Source of the DNA: Roseburia_D yibonii | GTDB taxonomy: Bacteria; Bacillota; Clostridia; Lachnospirales; Lachnospiraceae | Assembly: GCF_014297335.1 (NCBI RefSeq) | Contig: NZ_JACOQH010000011.1 | Span: forward strand, 1-64,000 | DNA: 64,000 nt | Direction: 5' to 3' | Part shown: piece by piece, positions 42,400-52,147 of the stretch | Layout: each line of letters opens with the position of its first letter | Numbering within the stretch: position 1 is the stretch's first letter | Position numbers and translations under genes: made by a program | The notes under the pieces: generated by a model | Databases searched by the model: none | What the model saw: the letters and a program-made list of their open reading frames with translations, nothing else | What the model was told of the DNA's origin: nothing

Positions 42400-45203
42400 G
42401 ACCGGTAAAACTTCTTTTGTCTGCGTTTGGTTCTTATGCCACAAAGACAATGATCGATTTTGAACAGGCGAGGCAGGGGCTCTTTCTGATCACCGGAGAT
42501 ACTGGTTCGGGAAAGACGACGATCTTTGACGCAATCACCTACGCGCTTTACGGGGAGACCAGCGGCGGTATGCGAAGCGGAAGCATGATGCGCAGCCAGT
42601 ATGCCGCGGAAGATGAAAAAACCTATGTGGAATTCTCCTTTGAGTATCGGGGCGATGTTTATCAGATCCGGCGGAATCCCGAGTACCGGATCACAAAACA
42701 TCTGAAGAACGGAAAGATAAAGGAGCAGAAGGTGGCGGCAGCAGTCGAGCTGACGCTTCCGGATGGCATGGTATTTCCGGGAAAGAAAAAGGAGACTGAC
42801 GAAAAGATCGCGGAACTCATCGGACTGGATGTAAAACAGTTTACACAGATCGCGATGATCGCGCAGGGAGATTTCCTGAAGCTTTTGTATACAAAGACCG
42901 AGGAACGCAAGCTGATCTTTTCGCGGATCTTTCAGACGACGCTTTATTACCGGGTTCAGGAAGAATTAAAGAAGCGTTTTTTTGCGCTGGATGAAAAATT
43001 AAGCTACAACCGCCAGGCAATTTTACAGGAGACCGCAAGGATCCGCTGTATGGATCCGGAGCAAAAGGAACAGTTGCGCGGGCTGGGCGAACAGACCCTG
43101 CTTCCGGTGGAGGAATACTGCGCACTCACCGGGGAAATCTGCAGGCGCGGCAAAAAGGAAGAAAAAGACGAACAGAAAAAGTTAGAGACCGTGCAGGGTG
43201 CCGTGCGGGAACTGACGGGAGCGCTTGCGAAAGCACTGGAACAAAAGAAATTAAAAGAGCAGCTGATGGAGGCGCAGACGCAGCTTGCGGAGCAGGAACA
43301 GAGAGGCACGCTTCTTGCGGAGGCAAAACAAAAGACAGCGGAAGACCGAAAGAAGCAGGAGCCGGAGCTGTTAGAACAGCAGGTTGCCGCAAAACAGGCA
43401 CTGGAACGCTTTGACGCGCTGGAAGAAAAGGTGAAGGCGGAACAGAAAGCAAAAGAAGCGCTTGCAGCCGCGAAAGAAGCGTTTGCGGCATTGGAAGAAA
43501 AAGAAAAGAAATTAAAGGAAACGTACGAACTTTCGCAACAGAAGCTGCAACAGCTGCAAAATACAGAGAGCAGACTGGCGGAGGCAAGGGAAAAAGAGCG
43601 GATCTGCGCACAGAGCTGCCAGGAGATCCGTGAGTTAAGGGAAGGCAGCCGGCAGTGGGAACGGGAACAGAAAAGGGAACAGAAATGCAGGGAAAAACTG
43701 CTTTTTGCGGAGCAGGAAGCAAAGCGGCTTATTTACCGCTATGAGACGGATTATGAGCAGTTCCTTTTTGCGCAGGCAGGCATTCTGGCGGAACATCTTA
43801 ACGATGGAGAACCATGCCCGGTCTGTGGAGCAACGGAGCATCCGAAGCCTGCGAAACTAAGCGCTGGCGCACCGTCGGAAGCCTGCATCCGAAAAGAAAA
43901 AGAAGAGAGCGAGCAGGCGAAAAAAGAAAGAGAACAGTGTCATCTCGCGTTTGTGGCACAGGGCGAAAAAACACAGGCTGCCAAAAACAGGTGTGAGGAA
44001 CAGTGGAAACGGTGTGTGGAGGCATTAAAAGCCCAGGAGCAGGATGTTACGGATGCCGCCGGGCAAATGCCGGATACCGGACAGATCGAAGCACTTTTGA
44101 AACAGATGGGAAAGCTGGAAGCGGAGGCGCATGAAAAAGCCGAAGCCGCAAGGAAGGAAGATCTTGCGCGGATACAGCTGCAAAAGCAGGCGGAAGAACA
44201 AAAAGAACAGCTTGCGGCGCTTGCCGCAGAGGTTGAGACAGAGCGAAAGGCGGAAACTTCGCTGGAGCTTGCGTGGCTGGAAAAACAAAAAGAGCGCGCG
44301 GTCTGGCAGGAGACTTTGGTGTACGCCGACAAGAAAGAGGCAGAGAACGTAAAAAACAGCCTGGAAGCGCGGTTAAAGGCGTTACAGGAGGCAGAGACAC
44401 TGGCACAGCAGGCGTACCATGAGTGGGAGAAAACGTGCAGTCTTTTGAGAGGAACTATCGCGGCGGGCGAAAAAGCGCTGAAAGAGGGAAAAGAAGAAGA
44501 TACGGAGGCGTTGCGGGAAGCACTCGAAGAAAAGAGCGGACTGCAGAAGGCGGCGGAAAAAAGACTTGCGGAGCTGCACAGCGAGAACGGCGTGAACGAA
44601 GCCGTGCTCACCGAGTTGAAAAAATATGCCGCGCAGCGAAAAGATATGGAACAGGAAGCGGCGGTGCTTGAAATATTGAGCAAGACCGCAAACGGCAGGC
44701 TCGGCGGAATGGCAAAGCTTGACCTGGAAACTTATGTGCAGCGGCAGTATTTCCGGCAGATCATCGTGCAGGCAAACCGGAGGCTGGTCGTCATGTCGCA
44801 GGGACAGTTTGTCTTAAAGTTAAAGGACAGCGAGAGCGCGGGAAAGAGCAAAAACGAGGGACTTGATCTTTCGGTATACAGTCTGGTGACAGATACCGTG
44901 CGCGACGTAAAGACTTTATCCGGCGGGGAAGCTTTTATGGCGGCACTTTCCATGGCGCTCGGGCTTTCGGATATCGTACAGCGGACGGCGGGAGCGGTGC
45001 ATCTGGATATGATGTTTATCGATGAGGGCTTTGGCTCGCTGGATGACGGTGCGCGCGAGCAGGCGATCCGTGTGCTCCGTGATCTTGCCGGGGAAAACGG
45101 TGTGGTCGGGATCATTTCGCATGTCGCGGAATTAAAGGACGGCATCGAAAAGAAACTGATCGTAAAAAAGACCGAACGTGGCAGTACCGTGTCATGGGGC
45201 TAG
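42396..45203 (+). CDS. sbcC: Exonuclease SbcCD subunit C
   Basis: 935 aa Rad50-like SMC ATPase. Walker A 'ITGDTGSGKTTIFDAI' is near the N-terminus, two long coiled-coil arms flank a zinc hook 'CPVCG' near residue 473, and the C-terminus holds the signature 'TLSGGEAFMAALSMALGLS' and Walker B 'HLDMMFIDEGFGSLDD'. It tethers DNA ends and drives SbcD nuclease. The coiled-coil regions give many antisense shadow ORFs. Confidence 0.95.
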   Translation: MRPVKLLLSAFGSYATKTMIDFEQARQGLFLITGDTGSGKTTIFDAITYALYGETSGGMRSGSMMRSQYAAEDEKTYVEFSFEYRGDVYQIRRNPEYRITKHLKNGKIKEQKVAAAVELTLPDGMVFPGKKKETDEKIAELIGLDVKQFTQIAMIAQGDFLKLLYTKTEERKLIFSRIFQTTLYYRVQEELKKRFFALDEKLSYNRQAILQETARIRCMDPEQKEQLRGLGEQTLLPVEEYCALTGEICRRGKKEEKDEQKKLETVQGAVRELTGALAKALEQKKLKEQLMEAQTQLAEQEQRGTLLAEAKQKTAEDRKKQEPELLEQQVAAKQALERFDALEEKVKAEQKAKEALAAAKEAFAALEEKEKKLKETYELSQQKLQQLQNTESRLAEAREKERICAQSCQEIRELREGSRQWEREQKREQKCREKLLFAEQEAKRLIYRYETDYEQFLFAQAGILAEHLNDGEPCPVCGATEHPKPAKLSAGAPSEACIRKEKEESEQAKKEREQCHLAFVAQGEKTQAAKNRCEEQWKRCVEALKAQEQDVTDAAGQMPDTGQIEALLKQMGKLEAEAHEKAEAARKEDLARIQLQKQAEEQKEQLAALAAEVETERKAETSLELAWLEKQKERAVWQETLVYADKKEAENVKNSLEARLKALQEAETLAQQAYHEWEKTCSLLRGTIAAGEKALKEGKEEDTEALREALEEKSGLQKAAEKRLAELHSENGVNEAVLTELKKYAAQRKDMEQEAAVLEILSKTANGRLGGMAKLDLETYVQRQYFRQIIVQANRRLVVMSQGQFVLKLKDSESAGKSKNEGLDLSVYSLVTDTVRDVKTLSGGEAFMAALSMALGLSDIVQRTAGAVHLDMMFIDEGFGSLDDGAREQAIRVLRDLAGENGVVGIISHVAELKDGIEKKLIVKKTERGSTVSWG

Positions 45204-45258
45204 GCAAATGCGGACAAACGTGCTACAATAAATATCCGGTAAGAAAGAGGAAAAACGG

Positions 45259-45284
45259 CAGGCGGCAGATGACCGCCTGTTTTT
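45259..45284 (+). terminator. Hairpin between sbcC and murI
   Basis: CAGGCGG / CCGCCTG with a 7-nt loop and five T residues, just before murI. A weak promoter-like TAGGCA-N17-TACAAT lies upstream of it, so it could be an attenuator for murI rather than only the sbcC terminator. Confidence 0.75.
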
Positions 45285-45304
45285 AAAGATCGTGAGGGAA
45301 AGCT

Positions 45305-46075
45305 ATGGATATATCGCAGGCACCGGTCGGTGTATTCGACTCAGGCGTTGGCGGGATCAGCGTGTTACGGGAACTGGTGAAGCTGATGCCGAATGAAAAT
45401 TATATTTATTATGGAGATTCCAAAAACGCGCCGTATGGTCCGAAAACGGTAGAAGAGGTGCGCAGGCTGACCGTAGAGCATATTGATTTTTTAGTGGAGC
45501 GTGGCGCGAAAGCGATCGTGGTGGCATGTAACACAGCGACGAGCGCGGCGATCGATCTGCTCCGGGAAAAATATCCGGATATGCCGGTCGTCGGGATCGA
45601 ACCGGCGTTAAAACCGGCGGTTCTGTCAAAGCAGAATGCCAGGGTGTTAGTCATGGCGACACCGATGACGATCCGGGAAGAGAAATTTCATCATCTGATG
45701 CAGGAATATGAGGCGCAGGCAGAGATCTATCCGTTAGCTTGTCCGGGGCTTCCGGAGTTTGTGGAAGCGGGAGATCTGGACGGAGAAGATTTAAAAGCGT
45801 ATTTAAGTGAAAAATTCGCGCCGTATCAGGGCAAAGTAGACGCGGTCGTGCTCGGATGTACCCATTATCCGTTTGTGCGCCCGGTCATTCAAGAGCTGCT
45901 CGGAAGCAGTGTCGCGGTGTTTGACGGAGGAGCAGGTACCGCACGTGAGCTGCGCCGCAGAATGCGGGAGAGCGGGATTTTAAACCCTTCCGGAGAAAAG
46001 GGAGAGATCTCGATCTTAAACAGCAGGGAGACAGCAGAAGAGATCGCACTCTGCGAAAAACTGCTTTCTTTGTAA
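45305..46075 (+). CDS. murI: Glutamate racemase
   Basis: 256 aa. Both catalytic Cys regions are present: 'VVACNTATSAAI' and 'VVLGCTHYPFVRPVI'. The N-terminal 'VGVFDSGVGGISVLREL' and 'YYGDSKNAPYG' complete the active site. It makes D-glutamate for peptidoglycan. GAGGG precedes the ATG. Confidence 0.95.
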   Translation: MDISQAPVGVFDSGVGGISVLRELVKLMPNENYIYYGDSKNAPYGPKTVEEVRRLTVEHIDFLVERGAKAIVVACNTATSAAIDLLREKYPDMPVVGIEPALKPAVLSKQNARVLVMATPMTIREEKFHHLMQEYEAQAEIYPLACPGLPEFVEAGDLDGEDLKAYLSEKFAPYQGKVDAVVLGCTHYPFVRPVIQELLGSSVAVFDGGAGTARELRRRMRESGILNPSGEKGEISILNSRETAEEIALCEKLLSL

Positions 46076-46083
46076 GAAGTGAT

Positions 46084-46126
46084 AAAAAAGTCCGCAGTGG
46101 TCAGTTTTCTGACCCTGCGGATTTTT
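46084..46126. terminator. Bidirectional terminator overlapping the kinase 3' end
   Basis: TCCGCAGtGGTCAG pairs with CTGACCCTGCGGA around TTTT, with an A run before and T run after. The right arm codes for the last residues of the histidine kinase. Confidence 0.85.
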
Positions 46127-47537
46127 CCTTTGCGAGCGGGAGCGTGAAGATAAATTCCGTTCCGACTCCTTCGGTACTTATGACATTGATATTTTCACCG
46201 TGTGCCTGAATGATCTCCTTTACGATGGCAAGTCCGAGACCGGTTCCCTTCTTGTCCTTGCCACGGGAGAGATCCGTCTTGTAAAAGCGTTCCCAGATCT
46301 TGTTCAGGCTGTCCTTCGGGATGCCGATCCCGGTGTCTTTGACCGATACAAAGACTTTCCCGTTCTTTTCGGTCGTTTCGATCGTAATCGTAGAATCGTT
46401 GTGGCTGAACTTGATCGCGTTATCGATCAGGTTGTAGACGACCTGCTCGATCTTGCTCATGTCCGCGCGCACAAAGAGCGTCTGCCCGGTCAGGATCAGT
46501 TCAAAGGAGAGATGCTTTTCCTTGCAGCGCCCCTCGAACGTCATGGCAGTCATCTTGATCACATGGTTGATATCGAAATTTCCGGTGTCCAGGATGGTTC
46601 TGCCGTGCGAACCGTATTTATTCAGCTCGAGAATGCTGTTGGTCAGCTTGTTCAGGCGTTCGGTCTCAAACAGGATGATGTTCAGATACTTGTCCTGCAA
46701 TTCCGGCGGGATCGTGCCGTCCAGCATGGCTTCCACATAGCCTTTGATCGAAGTGAGCGGCGAGCGGAAATCGTGCGAGACATTGGAAACAAATTTACGC
46801 TGGTCTTCCTCGAGGGTATTCATCTCGTTTGCCATATAGTCGATCGAGGCGGCAAGATAACCGATCTCGTCGTTGGTATGTACATCGATCTTTTTGGAAA
46901 AATCACCGTCTGCATAGCGCGCGACCGACTTCGCGATCTTGTGGATCGGGTGGACCACAAAGAAAACAAACAGGATGATAAGGAGCAGCGCGCATGCCGC
47001 TAACAGTCCGAGTGTCAGGTAGGAAAAGTTCAACAGACGGTTGTTAAACGAGGTGATCACCGATAGGGGCTTGTGGATAACGATATAACCCTTCACCTTG
47101 TAATTTACAGTGATCGGCGCGAAGACGCTTAAATAATCCTGCGAAAAATAATTATAAAAATGTCCGATCTGATAATAACGGCTGCCGAAATCCGTCGCGT
47201 TAAAGCTGTCGATGCGCTCTAAATTGCTCAGATCCACCGGCGCGCCGGAATTGACCAGAATGTCCCCGTCGGTATTGATCAGCCAGATCTCAGACGAAAG
47301 ATAGGTATCGAGAGCCTCAAACTGGTTGTTTAGATCAGAAAGGGTCATGGTATTTTTGTAATATTCGGCGGCATATTTGTTGGCAACGAGCGTCGCCTCA
47401 CGGTAGAGATCCGAAGCCGTGTGCTTTTCCAGATAGTGAAGCTCGACCTCGGCGGTCACGGTGGAAACCAGGATAAACCCCAGAATGCCAAAGATCAGAT
47501 AGCCGAGCAGGAGCTTCCAATACAGTGTCTTTTTCAT
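46101..47537 (-). CDS. Sensor histidine kinase
   Basis: 478 aa. Membrane helices at about 8-29 and 172-194 flank an extracytoplasmic sensor of about 140 residues with no clear PAS signature. A HAMP linker (195-245) follows, then HisKA with His255 in 'NVSHDFRSPLTSIKG' and HATPase_c motifs 'QVVYNLIDNAIKFS', 'VKDTGIGIPKD' and 'GKDKKGTGLGLAIVK'. It pairs with the upstream OmpR-type regulator. The stimulus is unknown; envelope stress is a plausible guess for this architecture. Confidence 0.93.
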   Translation of the reverse strand: MKKTLYWKLLLGYLIFGILGFILVSTVTAEVELHYLEKHTASDLYREATLVANKYAAEYYKNTMTLSDLNNQFEALDTYLSSEIWLINTDGDILVNSGAPVDLSNLERIDSFNATDFGSRYYQIGHFYNYFSQDYLSVFAPITVNYKVKGYIVIHKPLSVITSFNNRLLNFSYLTLGLLAACALLLIILFVFFVVHPIHKIAKSVARYADGDFSKKIDVHTNDEIGYLAASIDYMANEMNTLEEDQRKFVSNVSHDFRSPLTSIKGYVEAMLDGTIPPELQDKYLNIILFETERLNKLTNSILELNKYGSHGRTILDTGNFDINHVIKMTAMTFEGRCKEKHLSFELILTGQTLFVRADMSKIEQVVYNLIDNAIKFSHNDSTITIETTEKNGKVFVSVKDTGIGIPKDSLNKIWERFYKTDLSRGKDKKGTGLGLAIVKEIIQAHGENINVISTEGVGTEFIFTLPLAKEKSAGSEN

Positions 47538-47556
47538 GTTATGTAAACCTCTTGCG

Positions 47557-48258
47557 TCAATCCTTTACCTCAAACTTGTAGCCGATGCCCCAGACCGTGG
47601 CAAGGCTCCAGGAAGCGTTGTCCTTGATCTTTTCTCTCAGACGTTTGACATGGACATCCACGGTACGCGTATCTCCGATGTATTCATAGCCCCAGATGTG
47701 GTCGAGAAGCTGTTCCCTTGTGAACACCTGGTTCGGAGAGGAGGCAAGGAAATACAAAAGTTCGAGTTCCTTTGGCGGCATGTCGATGGGCTGTCCCTGA
47801 TAGAGCACGGAATAGTTGGAAAGGTTGATGACCAGATCCGGATATTCCACACACTTGATATCCGCGGCGGGAGCGTCCGGTTTCGCGGGCTGGAAACGGC
47901 GCAGGACCGCTTTTACCCGGGCAACCAGCTCCTTGGAATCAAACGGTTTCATGATATAGTCATCGGCACCAAGTTCAAGTCCTAACACTTTGTCGAAGAT
48001 CTCGCCCTTTGCCGAGAGCATGATGATCGGGACGTTAGATTTTCCCCGGATCTCCCGGCAGACCTGATAGCCGTCAATGCCCGGAAGCATCAGATCAAGG
48101 AGGATCAGGTTCGGACGGTAGGATTCAAAAGCTTTTAAGGCATCTTCTCCGTCATTTACGATTTCCGTATCATAACACTCTTTGGTCAGATAAAGAGAGA
48201 TCAGTTCTGCGATATTATTGTCATCATCTACGATTAAAATTTTCTGTTTTGCTGCCAT
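47557..48258 (-). CDS. OmpR/PhoB-family response regulator
   Basis: 233 aa. Receiver domain with Asp55 in 'LILLDLMLPGIDGYQVC', acidic pocket 'IVDDDNNI' and Lys in 'DDYIMKPFD'. The C-terminus is a winged helix ('LELLYFLASSPNQVFTREQL', 'GDTRTVDVHVKRLREKI'). GGAGG precedes the ATG. It lies 26 nt downstream of mutS2 and 19 nt upstream of the kinase, so mutS2, regulator and kinase may share a transcript. Confidence 0.95.
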   Translation of the reverse strand: MAAKQKILIVDDDNNIAELISLYLTKECYDTEIVNDGEDALKAFESYRPNLILLDLMLPGIDGYQVCREIRGKSNVPIIMLSAKGEIFDKVLGLELGADDYIMKPFDSKELVARVKAVLRRFQPAKPDAPAADIKCVEYPDLVINLSNYSVLYQGQPIDMPPKELELLYFLASSPNQVFTREQLLDHIWGYEYIGDTRTVDVHVKRLREKIKDNASWSLATVWGIGYKFEVKD

Positions 48259-48284
48259 AAATACCTCCGTTCAAATTTTTTTGT

Positions 48285-50672
48285 CTATTCAAATTCTGCG
48301 ATCGTCACACCGGCATCGCCTTCCCCAAACTCGCCGAGGTGAAAGGATTTTACATATTTTAAGCGCTTTAAGTGCTTGTGTACCGCGGCGCGCAGTGCGC
48401 CGGTGCCCTTGCCGTGGACGATACGGACGGAAGGCAGATGCGCGATATAGGCGTCATCCAGATACTTGTCGAGCACAGCGATCGCCTCGTCTGTCGTCAT
48501 GCCGATCAGATTGATCTCGGTGGAGACGGACGCGGATTTCGACATACGGATCTTTCCGGAACCGGATTTGCCGTTTGTCTTTTTGGCTGCCGCAGGCACG
48601 GTATCGTCCGGGAGCAGTACCAGATCCCGCACATTGACCAGAGAGCGCAGAATGCCCATCTGCACATAGAGATCGCCTCTTGCGTTTGGCAGGGTGTGGA
48701 CGGTTCCGGTCAGATTCATGCTGAGTACCTTGACACGGTCACCGATGCGCAGGTTCTTTGGCGCGTTTCCGGCAGGAGCCTGTTTTTTCTTTGTGCCCGC
48801 CATGTTCTTTTCCGCAGCGGACATTTTATCACGGATCTTCGAGCGCTGTTTTTCCATCTCGCTGACCGGCGCATGGGTAGTGCCGTATTTGTTGAAATTG
48901 CGGATGGAAGTGTCAGCGACGTCTTTTGCTTCTTTTAAGATCGCGTAGGCCTGTTCATTTGCCTCACGCAGGATCTTGTCACGGCTCTCGTCAAGCCGTT
49001 CCTGTTTGGCTTCCAGTTTTTTCTTTAAGGAGGCAACCTCCGCCTTGTACTGGTTGATCTCAAGCCGTTCCTTTTCAATGGTAACGCGGCTCGATTCGAG
49101 GTCTGCGATCAGATCCTCGAAATTCTGCTCACTCGTGGTGATCCTGGTCTTCGCGTCCTCGATAATGTCGGCGGAAAGTCCGAGTTTGCCGGAGATCGCA
49201 AATGCGTTACTTTTGCCCGGGATCCCGATGAGCAGGCGGTAAGTCGGACTTAATGTCTCCACGCTGAATTCACAGCAGGCGTTCTCCACACCGGGTGTCT
49301 CGAGCGCAAACACCTTGATCTCGCTGTAATGCGTGGTCGCCATGGTGCGTATGCCGCGCGCGTGCAGCTTTGAGAGGATCGAGATCGCGAGCGCGGCACC
49401 TTCGGTTGGGTCGGTTCCGGCGCAGAGCTCATCAAAAAGAACCAGAGAGTGCTCATCCACATGATCTAAGATCGAAATGATATTCGTCATGTGCGAGGAG
49501 AACGTACTGAGGCTCTGTTCAATGCTCTGCTCATCTCCGATATCCGCAAAGACCTCATGAAAGACACAAAGCTCCGAGCGGTCATTTGCGGGAATGTGAA
49601 GTCCCGCCTGCCCCATCAGCGTAAAGAGACCGACGGTCTTTAAGGACACGGTCTTTCCACCGGTGTTCGGTCCGGTGATGATAAGAAGGTCAAACGCGTC
49701 GCCCAAAGTGACATCGATCGGAACGACCTTGTGTTTGTTTAACAGCGGATGGCGTCCCTTTCGGATGTGGATATAACCGTTTTCATTGAAAATCGGCGCG
49801 GTGCCGTTGTAGATCTTCGCGAGGGATGCTTTCGCGAAAATAAAATCAAGTTCAGTCAAAATCCGGTAATCCTCCCGGATATATGGAATATATTCAGAGG
49901 TCAGATTACTTAAATTCGCGAGGATAACCGAGATCTCCTCCTGTTCCTTTAAGTAGAGCTCTTTTAATTCATTGTTCAGGTTGACAACTGCCATCGGTTC
50001 GATAAAAAGCGTGGATCCGGTGGAAGACTGGTCGTGTACCATACCGGGCACCTGATTTTTGTATTCCGCCTTGACCGGAAGACAGTAGCGGCCGTTCCGC
50101 ATGGTGATGACACCGTCCTGCAGACTGTTGCGGATGTTCGTGTTGTTTAACATCGCGGTCATCTGGGAGTGGACGCGGTCGTTCATGCTGCGGATGCTTC
50201 TGCGGATATTTTTTAAGGCCGGACTTGCGTCATCCGAGATCTCATCCTCGGAAATGATGCAGCGGCGGATCTCATCCAAGAGCGGTGTCAGCGGTTCGAT
50301 GCCGTCAAAGAGGTCATCCAGGGAATCCCGTGCGCCGTCCTCGGATTTTCCACGGGAAAAAGCCTTGACGCGTTTTGCCGCTTCAAGCAGGGAACTGAGT
50401 GCTAAAAATTCATCGATGCCCATCGTTCCGCCGATCTCAAGGCGCTTTAAGGAAGCCTCCATATCATGGATCCCGGAAAAAGAGACGCTGCCTTTCTGGA
50501 AAAGTCTTGTCAGTGCGTCCGCCGTCTGGGTCTGCGCGGCTTCGATCTTTGCCTTATCGGTCATTGGTTTTAAGGAGCGGCAGAGTTCCTTCGCCTTCGG
50601 GGACGCCGCCTGCTCGGTCAGAAGATCGATGATCTTATTATATTCTAATGTTTTGAATGCCTTTTCGTTCAT
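48285..50672 (-). CDS. mutS2: Endonuclease MutS2
   Basis: 795 aa. The MutS core carries Walker A 'ITGPNTGGKTVSLKT' near residue 330 and Walker B 'LVLFDELCAGTDPTEGAA'. A long coiled coil (about 520-620), a KOW-like patch and a C-terminal Smr endonuclease domain ('EINLIGMTTDEAIAVLD', 'RIVHGKGTGALRAAVHKHL') follow. MutS2 counters homologous recombination and, in Bacillus, rescues collided ribosomes. It is transcribed from a promoter 53-82 bp upstream. Confidence 0.95.
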   Translation of the reverse strand: MNEKAFKTLEYNKIIDLLTEQAASPKAKELCRSLKPMTDKAKIEAAQTQTADALTRLFQKGSVSFSGIHDMEASLKRLEIGGTMGIDEFLALSSLLEAAKRVKAFSRGKSEDGARDSLDDLFDGIEPLTPLLDEIRRCIISEDEISDDASPALKNIRRSIRSMNDRVHSQMTAMLNNTNIRNSLQDGVITMRNGRYCLPVKAEYKNQVPGMVHDQSSTGSTLFIEPMAVVNLNNELKELYLKEQEEISVILANLSNLTSEYIPYIREDYRILTELDFIFAKASLAKIYNGTAPIFNENGYIHIRKGRHPLLNKHKVVPIDVTLGDAFDLLIITGPNTGGKTVSLKTVGLFTLMGQAGLHIPANDRSELCVFHEVFADIGDEQSIEQSLSTFSSHMTNIISILDHVDEHSLVLFDELCAGTDPTEGAALAISILSKLHARGIRTMATTHYSEIKVFALETPGVENACCEFSVETLSPTYRLLIGIPGKSNAFAISGKLGLSADIIEDAKTRITTSEQNFEDLIADLESSRVTIEKERLEINQYKAEVASLKKKLEAKQERLDESRDKILREANEQAYAILKEAKDVADTSIRNFNKYGTTHAPVSEMEKQRSKIRDKMSAAEKNMAGTKKKQAPAGNAPKNLRIGDRVKVLSMNLTGTVHTLPNARGDLYVQMGILRSLVNVRDLVLLPDDTVPAAAKKTNGKSGSGKIRMSKSASVSTEINLIGMTTDEAIAVLDKYLDDAYIAHLPSVRIVHGKGTGALRAAVHKHLKRLKYVKSFHLGEFGEGDAGVTIAEFE

Positions 50673-50725
50673 TTAAATTCTCCGATTTGTATTTCTGATT
50701 TCTGGTAGAAAGTCTACTATACATA

Positions 50726-50754
50726 AGTATAACCCAACCGTATGGAAATCGCAA
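50726..50754 (-). promoter_or_regulatory. Promoter of mutS2
   Basis: On the minus strand, TTGCGA, 17-bp spacer, TATACT. Confidence 0.75.
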
Positions 50755-50791
50755 AAAATATTTTGAGGATCCTCTAAATTCATTTAAACAG

Positions 50792-50820
50792 TTGCAACCG
50801 CCCGGAATTCAACGTATAAT
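50792..50820 (+). promoter_or_regulatory. Promoter of the HtrA-like gene
   Basis: TTGCAA, 17-bp spacer, TATAAT. It is divergent from the mutS2 promoter, with the -35 boxes 37 bp apart. Confidence 0.85.
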
Positions 50821-50852
50821 GGGAGCAGACCTGAGGAAATGGGGATTTTACA

Positions 50853-52130
50853 ATGCCAGAGAAAAAGGAAGATGAATTCGCGTTTATTAAGGAAAAGATA
50901 AAGGACAAGCCGGTGAGTAAAAGACAGGTACTTTCCAAAGTGGCAGTGCTTCTCGTGTCAGCCGTTGCGTTCGGGCTGATCGCGTGTCTGGTCTTTACGC
51001 TGGTGCAGCCCTATATGCAGGAGTGGCTGTATCCGGAGGAAAAACCGGTGGTGACGATTCCGAAAGACGAACTGGAACCGGAGACAGAGCGGGAGCCGGA
51101 AAAAGATTCCGAGACAGAGAATGCCGCTCCGGTTTACATAACAGAAACGCAGGAACTGGAGACGACCGATTACCAGAAGCTGCAAAATAAGATCTACGCG
51201 ATCGGCGAGGAGCAGAATAAGTCCATTGTTACGGTGACAGGCGTAAAGAGTGACATGGACTGGTTCAACACGCCTTATGAGAGCTCCGGACAGGCGAGCG
51301 GAGTTGTCATTGCGAATAACGGACAGGAGCTTTTGATCCTGACAGAGAAAAAAGTGATCACAGACGCGCAGGCGATCCGTGTGACGTTTGTGGACGGAGC
51401 GATCGTGAACGCGGTGTTAAAGCAGTACGATGGAAATACCGGCGTGGCAGTATTAAGTGTTGCGCTATCCGACATCCCGGACGTGACGCTTGGAGCCATA
51501 AAGACAGCCGTGCTCGGCAATTCTTATGCGGTACAGCCGGGGACCGTGGTCATTGCGCTCGGAAGTCCGCTTGGGGCGAACTTTTCGATCCTGACCGGGG
51601 ACATTACAGCGACCGGAAACAGCGTATCCACGCTGGACGCGACCTACCATGTCCTGAATACGGATATTGTGGGAAACAGCAGCGGCAGCGGTGTCCTGAT
51701 CAATTTAAACGGAGAGATCGTCGGACTGATCATGCAGGGATACAGCAGCGGCAGTGACACGAATACGCTGACGGCAGTATCCATTTCGGAGCTAAAAGAA
51801 GTCATCGAGAAACTTTCCAACAATCAGAGCATTCCGTATCTTGGCGCGAAATTAAGCACCGTCACGGATGAGATCTCAGCGTCCTATGATCTGCCGAAGG
51901 GCGTGTATGTGAAGTCGGTGGAGATGGATTCGCCGGCGATGAACGCGGGACTGCAGAGCGGGGATGTCATCGTGGAATTAAACGGCGCGGAGATCACGAA
52001 TGTATCGGATTATACGGAAAAACTGCTTTCCCTCTCACCGAACACGAACGTGAGCATAGCAGTAAAAAGACAGGGAACAGACGGCTATACGAAGATCACC
52101 TGTACGGCAGTCGTCGGAGTTTTGGAATAA
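50853..52130 (+). CDS. HtrA-like trypsin-fold/PDZ membrane protein, probably catalytically dead
   Basis: 425 aa. One membrane helix (about 30-51) and an acidic Pro/Glu linker (60-100) precede a trypsin-like domain (about 110-320) and a C-terminal PDZ domain (about 328-420; 'GVYVKSVEMDSPAMNAGLQS'). In DegP/HtrA the catalytic His sits in 'TNNHV'; here the aligned stretch is 'LTEKKVI' with Lys167. The Asp of 'DLAVL' is Gly197 in 'TGVAVL'. A Ser remains in 'GNSSGSGV'. The fold is kept but two of three catalytic residues appear replaced, so it may be a chaperone or scaffold on the outer face of the membrane. Confidence 0.8.
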   Translation: MPEKKEDEFAFIKEKIKDKPVSKRQVLSKVAVLLVSAVAFGLIACLVFTLVQPYMQEWLYPEEKPVVTIPKDELEPETEREPEKDSETENAAPVYITETQELETTDYQKLQNKIYAIGEEQNKSIVTVTGVKSDMDWFNTPYESSGQASGVVIANNGQELLILTEKKVITDAQAIRVTFVDGAIVNAVLKQYDGNTGVAVLSVALSDIPDVTLGAIKTAVLGNSYAVQPGTVVIALGSPLGANFSILTGDITATGNSVSTLDATYHVLNTDIVGNSSGSGVLINLNGEIVGLIMQGYSSGSDTNTLTAVSISELKEVIEKLSNNQSIPYLGAKLSTVTDEISASYDLPKGVYVKSVEMDSPAMNAGLQSGDVIVELNGAEITNVSDYTEKLLSLSPNTNVSIAVKRQGTDGYTKITCTAVVGVLE

Positions 52131-52147
52131 ATTTTGGAGGATTGGAC

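Noticed and set aside
43126..44683. Several antisense ORFs of 80-250 codons opposite the SbcC coiled coil
   Set aside because: They are low-complexity Ser/Phe/Ala frames produced by Glu/Lys/Ala codons on the other strand.
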